Assembly (NCBI GenBank): GCA_020061355.1
Contig: JAGUYK010000046.1
Span: 1-64,000, forward strand
Source: Ignavibacteriales bacterium
GTDB taxonomy: Bacteria > Bacteroidota > Ignavibacteria > Ignavibacteriales > Melioribacteraceae
Direction of reading: 5' to 3'
Length of the DNA: 64,000 bases
The notes beneath the pieces were generated by a model. That model saw only the letters and a list, made by a program, of their open reading frames with translations, did no database searches and was not told the DNA's origin. The translations under genes were made by a program, and so were the position numbers. Each line of letters begins with the position of its first letter. Positions within the stretch are counted from its first letter, which is position 1. This document shows, piece by piece, positions 47,882-57,152 of this stretch.

Positions 47882-47928
47882 CCTCTCCCTAAATCCCGCT
47901 CCCTAAAAAGGAGGGGGACTATATTAGG
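47882..47928. repeat. Small palindromic intergenic repeat, copy B
   Basis: This element sits between nuoJ2 and nuoK2. TCCCGCTCC (47894-47902) pairs with GGAGGGGGA (47910-47918) except for one G-G mismatch, with a seven-base loop. The flank CCTCTCCCTAAATCCC resembles copy A at 39786 (CCTTCCTAAAATCCC). It lies inside an operon, directly after a stop codon. Confidence 0.6.
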
Positions 47929-47948
47929 AGGAAGCGGAGATTAAAATT

Positions 47949-48257
47949 ATGTCATCAATACCAATAGAATATTTCTTAATACTCAGTGCTTTCATGTTTG
48001 TGGTTGGAGTAGCAGGTGTATTGATCCGTAGGAATGCGATTGTAGTTTTTATGTGCATTGAACTTATGCTTAATTCAGCAAACTTATCTCTTGTTGCATT
48101 TTCTTCTTATTTGGGAAATCCGATAGGACAGATTTTTGTGTTTTTTGTAATGACTGTTGCAGCTGCGGAGGCGGCTGTGGGTCTGGCAATTATCATTGCA
48201 GTTTTCAGAAATAAATTAACTGTCAACATTGATGAAATAAACATTTTCAAGTGGTAA
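47949..48257 (+). CDS. nuoK: NADH-quinone oxidoreductase subunit K (set 2)
   Basis: This 102-aa three-helix subunit keeps the two conserved buried glutamates, in [16 protein letters not shown] and [16 protein letters not shown] lies nine bases before the ATG. It follows the palindromic repeat and lies seven bases before nuoL2. It is similar in length to, but distinct in sequence from, the copy at 15447. Confidence 0.95.
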   Translation: MSSIPIEYFLILSAFMFVVGVAGVLIRRNAIVVFMCIELMLNSANLSLVAFSSYLGNPIGQIFVFFVMTVAAAEAAVGLAIIIAVFRNKLTVNIDEINIFKW

Positions 48258-48264
48258 AATCCGG

Positions 48265-50205
48265 ATGATCAATTTAATTTATCTTACAGTTCTGCTGCCG
48301 TTAATTGGGTTTCTGTTTAACGGTCTTTTCGGATCAAAAATTAAAAATGAAAAGGTGATCGGAATTATCGGTAGTTCTACTGTCGGTATAGCATTTCTGG
48401 TAACTCTTTTGGCTTTCCTTGAAACCTTAAATCTACCCGTTGAAAACCGAAGCAATACAGTCGAATTATTCACCTGGCTAAATGTTGCCGGCCTGAATAT
48501 AAAATTCGCTTACCTTGTAGATCAGCTATCACTTACAATGTCGTTAATTGTAACCGGAGTAGGATTTTTGATTCATGTTTATTCAATTGGTTATATGCAT
48601 GGTGATAAAGGTTTTTGGAGATTCTTCTCATATCTAAACCTTTTCATTTTTGCAATGATGAATTTAGTGCTTGGCGATAATTTTGTCGTTCTATTTTTAG
48701 GATGGGAAGGCGTTGGACTTTGTTCATATCTGCTAATTGGATTCTGGTATGATAGAAAATTTGAAAAAGGGACAGTACCAGAAGCTGCTAAAAAAGCTTT
48801 TGTTGTAAACCGGATTGGTGATTTCGGTTTCCTGCTTGGTATGTTTTTGATCTACTATACTTTTGATTCACTCAACTTTTCAGAAGTTTTTAATAAGGCT
48901 GCATCATTCCCGGTTTCCGAAGCAACATTTGGAATGATTGCAATATTTTTATTTATCGGTGCAACAGGCAAGTCGGCTCAAATTCCATTGTTCGTTTGGT
49001 TGCCGGATGCAATGGCCGGTCCTACTCCTGTTTCAGCATTGATACATGCTGCAACGATGGTTACAGCCGGCGTTTATATGGTTTCTCGTGCGGCAATTAT
49101 ATTTGTATCCGCCCCAACAGTTATGATGGTTGTAGCGGTAATAGGATTGTTAACTGCATTAATGGCTGCAACAATTGGACTTGTTCAGAATGATATCAAA
49201 AAAGTTTTAGCATATTCGACCGTCAGTCAACTGGGCTATATGTTTTTAGCCGCTGGTGTTGGAGCGTTCAGCGCTTCGATATTTCATGTTATGACTCACG
49301 CATTCTTTAAAGCATTACTCTTTCTTGGTGCCGGATCTGTTATACATGGTATGCATAATGAGCAGAACATTCAGCGTTACGGCGGATTGAAAAAATATAT
49401 GCCCCGTACTTATGCAACATTTTTTGTAGCGACTCTTGCAATAACCGGTATTCCCGGTCTATCAGGATTTTTCAGTAAAGATGAAATTCTTTGGTATTCT
49501 TATGCAAACGGCGGATTCATTTTCTGGTTCATCGGTGTTTTAACTGCAATGATGACGGCGTTTTATATGTTCAGGTTATTGTCGCTTACATTTTATGGTA
49601 AGGAACGGTTCGATCATCATCATGTTCATCCGCACGAGTCGTCTTCAGTTATGACAGTTCCATTAATTATTCTTGCAGTACTATCTGTGATTGGCGGTTA
49701 CATCGGAATTCCGGAAGTGTTTTCAGGGGAACATGGAAATCAATTTCATAATTGGCTTGAACCTGTTTATGCACCGGCAATAGCTAAACTAAAAACTTTT
49801 GGCTCGCATACTCACTTGGAAGAAATTTTATTGATGGTTGTTTCTGTCGCTCTCGCACTAAGTGCCATCCATTTTGCTATAAAGGTTTACACTAAAAAAC
49901 CCTCTATTGCAGAAAACATTGCCGGAAGATTTAAGTCTATCTATAATCTTCTGCTAAATAAATATTTTGTTGATGAAATTTATGAAGCTGCTATTATCCA
50001 GCCGATCCAAAAAGGATCTGAAAAAGTTTTGTGGAAGTTTACAGACAACATAATAATTGACGGTGCAGTTAACGGTGTTGCAAAGTTAATTGATACCGGT
50101 TCGGGTTTTATTCGCAAAATTCAAAATGGTGTTGCACAGTTCTATGCCTTAATTATGATGGTCGGAATTGCGGTCGTTCTATTATGGGTGATTTTAACAT
50201 TATAA
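48265..50205 (+). CDS. nuoL: NADH-quinone oxidoreductase subunit L (set 2)
   Basis: This 646-aa second NuoL keeps the pumping segment GKSAQIPLFVWLPDAMAGP and the following ALIHAATMVTAG, the YSTVSQLGYM segment and the C-terminal amphipathic lateral helix with final anchor. It is therefore a true NuoL rather than a free-standing Mrp antiporter subunit. It is shorter than the first copy mainly in the loop after the HPHESSSVM region. An 82-base gap separates it from nuoM2. Confidence 0.95.
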   Translation: MINLIYLTVLLPLIGFLFNGLFGSKIKNEKVIGIIGSSTVGIAFLVTLLAFLETLNLPVENRSNTVELFTWLNVAGLNIKFAYLVDQLSLTMSLIVTGVGFLIHVYSIGYMHGDKGFWRFFSYLNLFIFAMMNLVLGDNFVVLFLGWEGVGLCSYLLIGFWYDRKFEKGTVPEAAKKAFVVNRIGDFGFLLGMFLIYYTFDSLNFSEVFNKAASFPVSEATFGMIAIFLFIGATGKSAQIPLFVWLPDAMAGPTPVSALIHAATMVTAGVYMVSRAAIIFVSAPTVMMVVAVIGLLTALMAATIGLVQNDIKKVLAYSTVSQLGYMFLAAGVGAFSASIFHVMTHAFFKALLFLGAGSVIHGMHNEQNIQRYGGLKKYMPRTYATFFVATLAITGIPGLSGFFSKDEILWYSYANGGFIFWFIGVLTAMMTAFYMFRLLSLTFYGKERFDHHHVHPHESSSVMTVPLIILAVLSVIGGYIGIPEVFSGEHGNQFHNWLEPVYAPAIAKLKTFGSHTHLEEILLMVVSVALALSAIHFAIKVYTKKPSIAENIAGRFKSIYNLLLNKYFVDEIYEAAIIQPIQKGSEKVLWKFTDNIIIDGAVNGVAKLIDTGSGFIRKIQNGVAQFYALIMMVGIAVVLLWVILTL

Positions 50206-50287
50206 GATTTTCTCAGTGTCGTTGAAATTATGTGGTTTTAACAACTCACCACTAATTTATCAAAGACACAAAGGGTTCTAAAAGTAT

Positions 50288-51814
50288 ATGGAACAAAATT
50301 TACTTCTTACATATTTACTTTTCACTCCGATAGTTGGAAGTGTATTGGTTCTCTTTTTCAAAAAAGAGCAGATCAAAATTGTCAGATGGTTCGGTCTGTT
50401 TATTTCTCTTGTTGCTTTTATTATTTCGCTTTTAGTTTATTTCAATTTCGATTCGACCAAATCCGAATTTCAATTTATTCATCAGGTCATCTGGATCAGC
50501 AGTCTTAATGTTAGTTATAATGTTGGAGTTGATGGAATTTCGTTGTTATTAGTTTTACTTACAACATTTTTAACCCCATTAACGTTTTTATCTACCTGGA
50601 ATTCAATTGAAAAGAATATTAAGATGTTCACATTCTCTATGCTCTTTTTAGAAGCAGGTATGCTTGGTGTTTTTATTTCGCTCGATATTTTCTTATTCTA
50701 CATTTTCTGGGAAGCGATGTTAATACCGATGTATTTCATAATAGGCATCTGGGGAGGGGAGAAAAGGATCTATGCATCGATAAAGTTTTTCATCTATACA
50801 ATGGTTGGTAGTTTATTGATGCTTGTAGCAATTATCTGGCTTGCTGTTTATGCATCGGATATCACAGGAAAATTTACAACTAATTTGCTTGAGCTTTATA
50901 AAGTTGGTCCAACAATTCCTCATCAAATTCAGGAATGGATGTTCGGCGCATTCTTCTTAAGCTTTGCAATCAAGGTTCCATTATTCCCGTTACACACATG
51001 GCTACCTGACGCACACGTTGAAGCACCTACTGCAGGTTCTGTTATACTTGCCGGTGTTTTACTGAAAATGGGTACATATGGGATTTTGCGTTATTGTCTG
51101 CCTCTTTTCCCGCAATCTGCGATTAATTTTGCACCACTAATTTCCGTACTTGCAATAATTGGGATTATTTACGGTGCACTTGTCTCAATGGTTCAAACCG
51201 ACATGAAAAAACTTGTTGCGTATTCGTCGGTATCGCACTTAGGATTTGTGGTGCTTGGTACATTTGCTATGACAGTTGAAGCAGTGCAAGGTGCTGTAAT
51301 CCAAATGATAAATCACGGCTTATCCACTGGCGCACTCTTCCTTTTAGTAGGAATGATTTATGAACGGACACATCGGAGAGATATTGCTTATTACGGTGGC
51401 ATCGCCAGGATCGTTCCACTTTATTCGGTTGCATTGATGATTGCTTCACTATCATCAGTCGGTTTACCCGGGTTGAATGGATTCATTGGTGAGTTTTTAA
51501 TTTTACTTGGCACTTTCAAATCCCCGGTTTTGAATAGCTGGTGGTACACTGCCTTCGCTGCTACTGGAGTAATATTTGCAGCAGTCTATTTATTGTGGAT
51601 GTATCAACGCGTAGTCTTCGGAGAGGTTAAAAACCCGGAATTACAAAAACAATTAACTGATTTAACAACTAGAGAATACATTGTTCTCATACCTATTTTC
51701 ATTTTTATCGTATGGATAGGAATTTATCCGGGTACATTTTTAGATCTTACAGATTTATCTACAAAATCAATTTTGCAGCAAGTTAGCACGTTCACTTTTG
51801 ATCTATTCAAATAA
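50288..51814 (+). CDS. nuoM: NADH-quinone oxidoreductase subunit M (set 2)
   Basis: This 508-aa second NuoM keeps the glutamate segment FYIFWEAMLIPMYFIIG, PLHTWLPDAHVEAPT and YSSVSHLGFV, so it should be able to translocate protons. An AAAGGG lies about 12 bases before the ATG, slightly farther than usual. It is followed after six bases by the antiporter gene rather than directly by nuoN. Confidence 0.95.
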   Translation: MEQNLLLTYLLFTPIVGSVLVLFFKKEQIKIVRWFGLFISLVAFIISLLVYFNFDSTKSEFQFIHQVIWISSLNVSYNVGVDGISLLLVLLTTFLTPLTFLSTWNSIEKNIKMFTFSMLFLEAGMLGVFISLDIFLFYIFWEAMLIPMYFIIGIWGGEKRIYASIKFFIYTMVGSLLMLVAIIWLAVYASDITGKFTTNLLELYKVGPTIPHQIQEWMFGAFFLSFAIKVPLFPLHTWLPDAHVEAPTAGSVILAGVLLKMGTYGILRYCLPLFPQSAINFAPLISVLAIIGIIYGALVSMVQTDMKKLVAYSSVSHLGFVVLGTFAMTVEAVQGAVIQMINHGLSTGALFLLVGMIYERTHRRDIAYYGGIARIVPLYSVALMIASLSSVGLPGLNGFIGEFLILLGTFKSPVLNSWWYTAFAATGVIFAAVYLLWMYQRVVFGEVKNPELQKQLTDLTTREYIVLIPIFIFIVWIGIYPGTFLDLTDLSTKSILQQVSTFTFDLFK

Positions 51815-51820
51815 TATTAT

Positions 51821-53209
51821 ATGAAAAAACTTTCTTCTAAAATATCGTTCTTTCTGTTTTTCATTTTTTTTGCCAATAATATTTTTGCATCAGGTTCCGA
51901 AGGAACCGAAAATTTACTTCCTAATCCGTTTATGGTGTTACCGTTTGCAATACTTTTATTAATGATTGCAACAGGTCCTTTGTTCTATCATCATTTCTGG
52001 GAGAGGAACTATCCCAAAATAGCATTAGCCCTTGGATCGGTTACCGTTATTTATTACTTAATTTTCTTAAACGATACTCATAGTCTGGTACATACTTTAG
52101 CTGAGTATATTTCATTCATTGCACTGCTTGCATCTTTATTTGTTGCATCGGGTGGAATTCTTATTAAGGTTGATAAAAAATCAACACCAATGCTAAATGT
52201 TATGATCCTTCTTTTCGGTGCAGTCATTTCGAATATAATAGGAACAACCGGCGCTTCAATGCTATTGATCCGTCCCTACATAAAAGTTAACAGGGATAGA
52301 ATTAAAGCCTATCATATAGTTTTCTTTATTTTCGCCGTAAGTAATATTGGTGGTGCATTAGACCCGATTGGTGACCCGCCATTGTTCTTGGGATTTTTGC
52401 GCGGTATCGGTTTCTTCTGGTTTTTCGAGCACATATTCGTTGTATGGGTTCCAACATTATTAGCTTTAATGACAATCTTTTATATAATCGATTCAAGAAA
52501 TAAAGGTGAGGAAAAACCAGGTGTTGAGTATACTGGAAAAATTGAATTCCGGGGTGGTAAGAATGTAATATTTTTAGCAATTATTCTACTCTCAGTTTTT
52601 ATTGATCCGGGAATTATTAAGTGGGTCCCTTCTCTTACACCATTACCTTTTGGAATCCGTGAAATTATTATGTTATCTGTGGTTTATTTCTCTTATAAAT
52701 ATGCCGACAAAAAAATACTGGAGGCAAACGAATTTAATTTTGAACCGATTCGTGAAGTTGCTTTTCTTTTCGTAGGAATATTTGCAACAATGATTCCGGC
52801 ATTACAATTAATTGAACATGAATCTAAGATATACGGACACGAACTAACACCTGGAATTTTTTACTGGGCAACCGGTTCACTTTCAGCACTTCTTGATAAT
52901 GCTCCAACATTCTTAAATTTCTTAAGTGCAGCTTTAGGCAAATATGGAATGGATGTAGATGTAAAACAACAGGTATATGATTTCTCGCTGACGTATCCAA
53001 TTTATGTTCAGGCTATCTCCATTGCAGCAGTCTTTTTTGGTGCTATGACTTATATTGGTAACGGCCCTAATTTTATGGTAAAATCTATTTGCGAGCGTGC
53101 CGGAATTAAAATGCCAAGTTTCTTTGGTTTCCTGATTAAGTATTCAATTCCGATTCTTTTACCAATCTTCTTTATTATATGGCTTTTAGTTTTTTATGGT
53201 AAGGTATAA
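51821..53209 (+). CDS. NhaD/CitMHS-like sodium:proton antiporter or citrate-type transporter
   Basis: This 462-aa protein has an N-terminal signal-like helix (about 8-24) followed by roughly eleven membrane helices. Motifs NIIGTTGASMLLIRP near 142-156 and LDPIGDPPLFLGF near 180-192 are typical of the ion-transporter superfamily branch that holds NhaD and CitMHS-like putative citrate carriers, where they form the two re-entrant hairpins. A matching LLDNAPTFLNFLSAALG segment lies in the second half. It lies between nuoM2 and a small unknown gene within the complex I-type run. Na+/H+ exchange is inferred from family and context; organic-anion transport is the alternative. Confidence 0.85.
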   Translation: MKKLSSKISFFLFFIFFANNIFASGSEGTENLLPNPFMVLPFAILLLMIATGPLFYHHFWERNYPKIALALGSVTVIYYLIFLNDTHSLVHTLAEYISFIALLASLFVASGGILIKVDKKSTPMLNVMILLFGAVISNIIGTTGASMLLIRPYIKVNRDRIKAYHIVFFIFAVSNIGGALDPIGDPPLFLGFLRGIGFFWFFEHIFVVWVPTLLALMTIFYIIDSRNKGEEKPGVEYTGKIEFRGGKNVIFLAIILLSVFIDPGIIKWVPSLTPLPFGIREIIMLSVVYFSYKYADKKILEANEFNFEPIREVAFLFVGIFATMIPALQLIEHESKIYGHELTPGIFYWATGSLSALLDNAPTFLNFLSAALGKYGMDVDVKQQVYDFSLTYPIYVQAISIAAVFFGAMTYIGNGPNFMVKSICERAGIKMPSFFGFLIKYSIPILLPIFFIIWLLVFYGKV

Positions 53210-53210
53210 C

Positions 53211-53576
53211 ATGAAAACATTAGATGAAGTATTAAAAAATAATTTAATTGGTTTGCATTACGGAAATAGGGTATTGCTTCCCTTTAAAGTTGATATTTTA
53301 AAAGCCGTGATCGAGAGCGAAATAATTACTGATTTCAGTTCTACTAAAAAAGGTGCAAGCTATTGTATTACCGATGGGTTTACCGAAATTTATTTTTACG
53401 ATTACAAAATTCTTTCGGAAGTTGTAACAGAGCATGAAAAAATAAAACTGGTTATTGTTGAAAAGGGAAAAGACATTTTTGATTTCGCAAACCATCGGAA
53501 AATTGCATTGCATGTTGATGACAAACATAAACTACTAATTTCAGAAATTAATGAAGACACATTGTTCATAGAGTAA
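53211..53576 (+). CDS. Hypothetical 121-aa protein within the nuo set 2 operon
   Basis: I do not recognise this protein. It is soluble, acidic to neutral, with alternating strand-like segments (YCITDGFTEIYFYDYKI, KLVIVEKGKDIFDF) and no cysteines beyond one. There is no signal peptide or membrane helix. I chose the ATG at 53211 because AAGG precedes it; a GTG at 53196 overlaps the antiporter. It lies two bases after the antiporter stop-proximal region and two bases before nuoN2. Position suggests an accessory or regulatory partner of the antiporter or membrane arm. Confidence 0.75.
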   Translation: MKTLDEVLKNNLIGLHYGNRVLLPFKVDILKAVIESEIITDFSSTKKGASYCITDGFTEIYFYDYKILSEVVTEHEKIKLVIVEKGKDIFDFANHRKIALHVDDKHKLLISEINEDTLFIE

Positions 53577-53578
53577 AT

Positions 53579-55012
53579 ATGCCAGCATCAAATTTTGAAT
53601 ATTACCAGTTATTACCATTCATAATTATCGGTTTGGGAATTGTTATTTCAGTTGTAATCGAAATTACTACGAAGAAAAGTGAGGAAATACTTCCGTGGTT
53701 TTCAATGATTCTTTTCTTTACGGTTGCTATTTATTCTATTGTTTATATAAATAATCATGCAGTTCTATTCGGTGGTATGGTAGAGGTCGGAGGTAAACCG
53801 GCAATATTTAATTTTATTTTCAATATTGGCGCAATGCTTATTGTAATGAGTTCAATCGGTTATCTCAAAAAGTATGGAAGTTATTTTGGAGAGTATTATA
53901 TACTCATTCAATCTTCCGTTCTTGGAATGATGATAATGGCGGGTTCAAAAGATATTCTAATGGTCTTCTTAGGTTTGGAATTGATGTCGATTTGCTTTTA
54001 TGTTTTAGCTGGAATCAACAGAAAGAAATCCTCGGCAAATGAAGCATCGATGAAATATTTTTTACTTGGTTCGTTTGCAACAGGATTTATTGTATACGGT
54101 ATTGCATTAATTTACGGAACAGCCGGAAATACAAACATTACATACATTACTAATAATTTTCAAACTCTTTCTTCAAATATAATTTTCATAACCGGATTTG
54201 TATTATTCCTTATTGGTTTTAGTTTTAAAATAGCTGCATTCCCATTCCATATGTGGGTACCTGATGTTTATCAAGGATCAGCGACTACCGTAACTGGATT
54301 AATGTCAACCGCGGGTAAAACTGCTGCTTTCAGTGTTTTAATAATTGCTATGGCAGCAACATTCACATTAAATGCTCCCAATGTATTCAAACCATATTTC
54401 TCTGCAATAGCAGCTTTATCGATGCTCTTTGGTAGCATCGTTGCAATTTCACAGGATAATTTAAAGAGGATGTTAGCTTATTCATCCATCGCTCATGCCG
54501 GGTATATGGCAATTGGATTAGCAGCTTCAAATACAGCGAGTATTTCCGGAATAATATTTTACCTTGCCGCATATACTTTCATGAATATCGGTGCATTTTC
54601 AGTCATATCAATGATAGAAGGTGAAGGGGATTCAAGAACTAATATAGATTCTTTTGCAGGATTGAATGCAAAAAGTCCGGTTCTTGCTGCGTTTATGTCC
54701 CTGTTTATGTTTGCTCTTGCCGGAATTCCACCACTAGCAGGCTTCTTCGGAAAATATTATGTTTTTGTTGGAGCAATTGAAGGCGGCTTAACCTGGCTTG
54801 CAATTGTTGGTGTAATATCCAGTATGATTAGTGTCTACTTTTATTTGAGAGTTGTTGTATATATTTATTTCCGTGAGTCAATTGAAGAATTCAAACCCGA
54901 AATTTCAGTTTATAGTTTAACAGCTGTAATGATATCCGGTGCGCTTGTTTTAATCTTTGGAATTTTCCCGGATATACTATTGAACATTATTAACTCTGTA
55001 GTTAATCTATAA
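53579..55012 (+). CDS. nuoN: NADH-quinone oxidoreductase subunit N (set 2)
   Basis: This 477-aa second NuoN keeps FPFHMWVPDVYQGSAT, the YSSIAHAGYMAIG motif and LAGIPPLAGFFGKYYVF, all typical of NuoN. About fourteen helices are visible. It is the last gene of the asnS-nuoJKLM-antiporter-unknown-nuoN run, starting two bases after the 121-aa gene stop. No terminator is evident before nnr at 55072. Confidence 0.95.
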   Translation: MPASNFEYYQLLPFIIIGLGIVISVVIEITTKKSEEILPWFSMILFFTVAIYSIVYINNHAVLFGGMVEVGGKPAIFNFIFNIGAMLIVMSSIGYLKKYGSYFGEYYILIQSSVLGMMIMAGSKDILMVFLGLELMSICFYVLAGINRKKSSANEASMKYFLLGSFATGFIVYGIALIYGTAGNTNITYITNNFQTLSSNIIFITGFVLFLIGFSFKIAAFPFHMWVPDVYQGSATTVTGLMSTAGKTAAFSVLIIAMAATFTLNAPNVFKPYFSAIAALSMLFGSIVAISQDNLKRMLAYSSIAHAGYMAIGLAASNTASISGIIFYLAAYTFMNIGAFSVISMIEGEGDSRTNIDSFAGLNAKSPVLAAFMSLFMFALAGIPPLAGFFGKYYVFVGAIEGGLTWLAIVGVISSMISVYFYLRVVVYIYFRESIEEFKPEISVYSLTAVMISGALVLIFGIFPDILLNIINSVVNL

Positions 55013-55071
55013 TTTCAATTGACCGATTTCTTTATTATTTTCCTATCAAAATAACAAAGTGCAAGAAGAAA

Positions 55072-56637
55072 ATGATACCACTATATTCTGCACAACAAGT
55101 CCGCGAAGCTGATAGCTACGCAATCAACACTCTCGCTATTCCTAGTATTGTCTTAATGGAAAACGCATCGAGAAGTATCTTCGAAGCTATTTCGAAAAAT
55201 TTAGATATGGAAACCGGCAATAAAACTATTGGCATAATTTGCGGAAAAGGAAATAATGGCGGCGATGGTTTTGCGCTCGCCCGGCATTTTTTAAATAATG
55301 AATTTATTGTAAGAATAATTTCATTGGGGGCGGAAGAAGAATTAAAAGGCGACGCACTTATTAATTTTAGAATTACAAAGAACCTTCTCAATGAACATCC
55401 CCAATCAAAATTAATTGTTTTTGAAAATATTAAAGAGATATCACTTCTGGAAGATTGTCATATTATTATTGATGCAATGCTGGGTACCGGATCGCGCGGA
55501 GAACTAACCGAACCTTATAAAGAAATTGTAAGCAGAGTTAATCAGTTAAATACCTATAAAGTAGCAGTTGATTTACCAACCGGACTGGATTTGGAAAATT
55601 CATCCGGGGAATTCATATTCAATGCCGATTTAACAATAACATTGTCGGAATATAAAACAGGATTGTTTTATGGTCGGGGTTATACTAATAGCGGTACGAT
55701 CAAAAAAGGGTATATCGGTATTGGAGTCGAATATTACAAGAATCTACCGGTTGCAAATTATTTGATAGAACCGGAAGATGCTTTTTACGGAATCCCATCA
55801 AAGGAACTTGACTTAAATAAATATTCTGCGGGTAAAATATTGGTTATTGCTGGATCCAGCAAAATGCCCGGAGCTTCTTTCTTTACTTCTAATTCTGTAC
55901 TAAAAGCTGGTGCAGGCTCCTGTTTTTTAGCATCTCCAAAATCGATTAAAACTTTAGCGCAGCAAAAGGTTGACGCGGCAATCGTTATTGATTATGATGA
56001 TAATATGTCAGGTATTCTATCACCTCATAATGTTAAAGAAATTGAAGAAAAAATAAATTGGGCGGATGTTATTGCTATCGGTCCTGGATTAGGTAGAGAA
56101 CCGGAAACAAAAGAAGCTGTGCTGGAAATATTGCGAGCTTATAAAAGTAAAAAATTTGTTATTGATGCTGATGCAATTATTGCACTTGCAAATGACGAAT
56201 ACAAAAAGATTAATTTGAAAGGGAAGGTTTTGACACCTCATCATAAAGAATTTGCAAACCTTCTTGGAATCGAATTAATTGAATTGAATAAAAATATTCT
56301 TGAACTGGGAAGAGGATTTGCTGTAGATAATAACTGTTTTTTAGTACTTAAAGGTGCTCCAACAATTATTTTTAATCCGGCCGGTGAGTCGTTTATAAAT
56401 TCAAGTGGCAATCCGGGTCTGGCAAAATTCGGTTCCGGTGATGTTTTAACTGGTGTAATAGCAGGATTCATTTCTCAAACAAGTGAAATTGAGGATTCTC
56501 TAATAGCGGCTGTATATATTCACAGTTTAGCTGCAGACCTTCTGCTTGATGAAAAAAGTGAGCTTGGATATACCGCTTCAGATTTAATGGACAGAATTCC
56601 TTATGCTATCAAATTCATCATTGATTCGTTTATTTAA
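55072..56637 (+). CDS. nnr: Bifunctional NAD(P)HX epimerase/dehydratase
   Basis: This 521-aa protein repairs hydrated NAD(P)H. Residues 1-215 are the epimerase (YjeF N-terminal) domain, with GKGNNGGDGFALARH near 58-72 and a conserved DAMLGTGSRGEL near 137-148. Residues 225-521 are the ribokinase-like dehydratase domain, with TPHHKEFANLLG near 388-399 and GSGDVLTGVIAGF carrying the catalytic D457. Fusion of both domains is usual in bacteria. The end overlaps the vanZ-like gene. Confidence 0.96.
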   Translation: MIPLYSAQQVREADSYAINTLAIPSIVLMENASRSIFEAISKNLDMETGNKTIGIICGKGNNGGDGFALARHFLNNEFIVRIISLGAEEELKGDALINFRITKNLLNEHPQSKLIVFENIKEISLLEDCHIIIDAMLGTGSRGELTEPYKEIVSRVNQLNTYKVAVDLPTGLDLENSSGEFIFNADLTITLSEYKTGLFYGRGYTNSGTIKKGYIGIGVEYYKNLPVANYLIEPEDAFYGIPSKELDLNKYSAGKILVIAGSSKMPGASFFTSNSVLKAGAGSCFLASPKSIKTLAQQKVDAAIVIDYDDNMSGILSPHNVKEIEEKINWADVIAIGPGLGREPETKEAVLEILRAYKSKKFVIDADAIIALANDEYKKINLKGKVLTPHHKEFANLLGIELIELNKNILELGRGFAVDNNCFLVLKGAPTIIFNPAGESFINSSGNPGLAKFGSGDVLTGVIAGFISQTSEIEDSLIAAVYIHSLAADLLLDEKSELGYTASDLMDRIPYAIKFIIDSFI

Positions 56638-57034
56638 GTCTCTTAAAAGAAATCCTTTTTATTTTGTTCACCTGCCATTAATTATTTATTGGTGTTTCCT
56701 TTTCGTAATGACGACAATTCCTGTCGAGACAATTCCAAGGCTTTTTGATACACAGGATAAGTTAGAACATTTCTTCGCTTATTTTATTCTATCAATACTA
56801 ATTATGTTAAGTTTTAGTATTCAATCCAGGTTTCTTTCCATAAGACGAAATGCCGTATTAGTTTCAGTAATAGCTATATTTTTATATGCTTCAATAGATG
56901 AGATTCACCAAATGATAGTCCCGGGAAGATATTGTGATGTATATGATTGGCTATTTGATATAGTAGGCGGTATATCCGGGATTCTAATAATTTCATATTT
57001 CTCAAAGAAGTATGATCTGGTGGCAAAAAAATAA
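56603..57034 (+). CDS. VanZ-like membrane protein
   Basis: This protein of about 143 aa has four membrane helices and the VanZ family motifs DKLEHFFAYF near 51-60 and DEIHQMIVPGRYCDVYDW near 98-115. VanZ proteins affect teicoplanin sensitivity in some bacteria, but here function is unknown. The ATG at 56603 overlaps the nnr end by 35 bases; a TTG at 56621 would shorten the overlap and the first residues are not conserved, so the start is uncertain. Confidence 0.8.
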   Translation: MLSNSSLIRLFKSLKRNPFYFVHLPLIIYWCFLFVMTTIPVETIPRLFDTQDKLEHFFAYFILSILIMLSFSIQSRFLSIRRNAVLVSVIAIFLYASIDEIHQMIVPGRYCDVYDWLFDIVGGISGILIISYFSKKYDLVAKK

Positions 57035-57152
57035 CACTGGAACGATGGAACTTAAACAAACCGATAGGTGTAAAATTTTTTGTATTCATTGACATTTTAC
57101 GTATCATTTTTTAAGTTAGCCATCGCCTTTAGGTGATAAAAGGAGGAATAAA

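Noticed and set aside
48265..51814. Interpretation of the second nuo set as an Mrp-type Na+/H+ antiporter
   Set aside because: The genes have full NuoJ, K, L, M and N features, NuoL has the lateral helix, and the small Mrp subunits (MrpE, F, G type) are missing.
57089..57117. TTGACA before tonB as a promoter
   Set aside because: The -35 is perfect but no acceptable -10 occurs at 16-18 bases; left unlisted.
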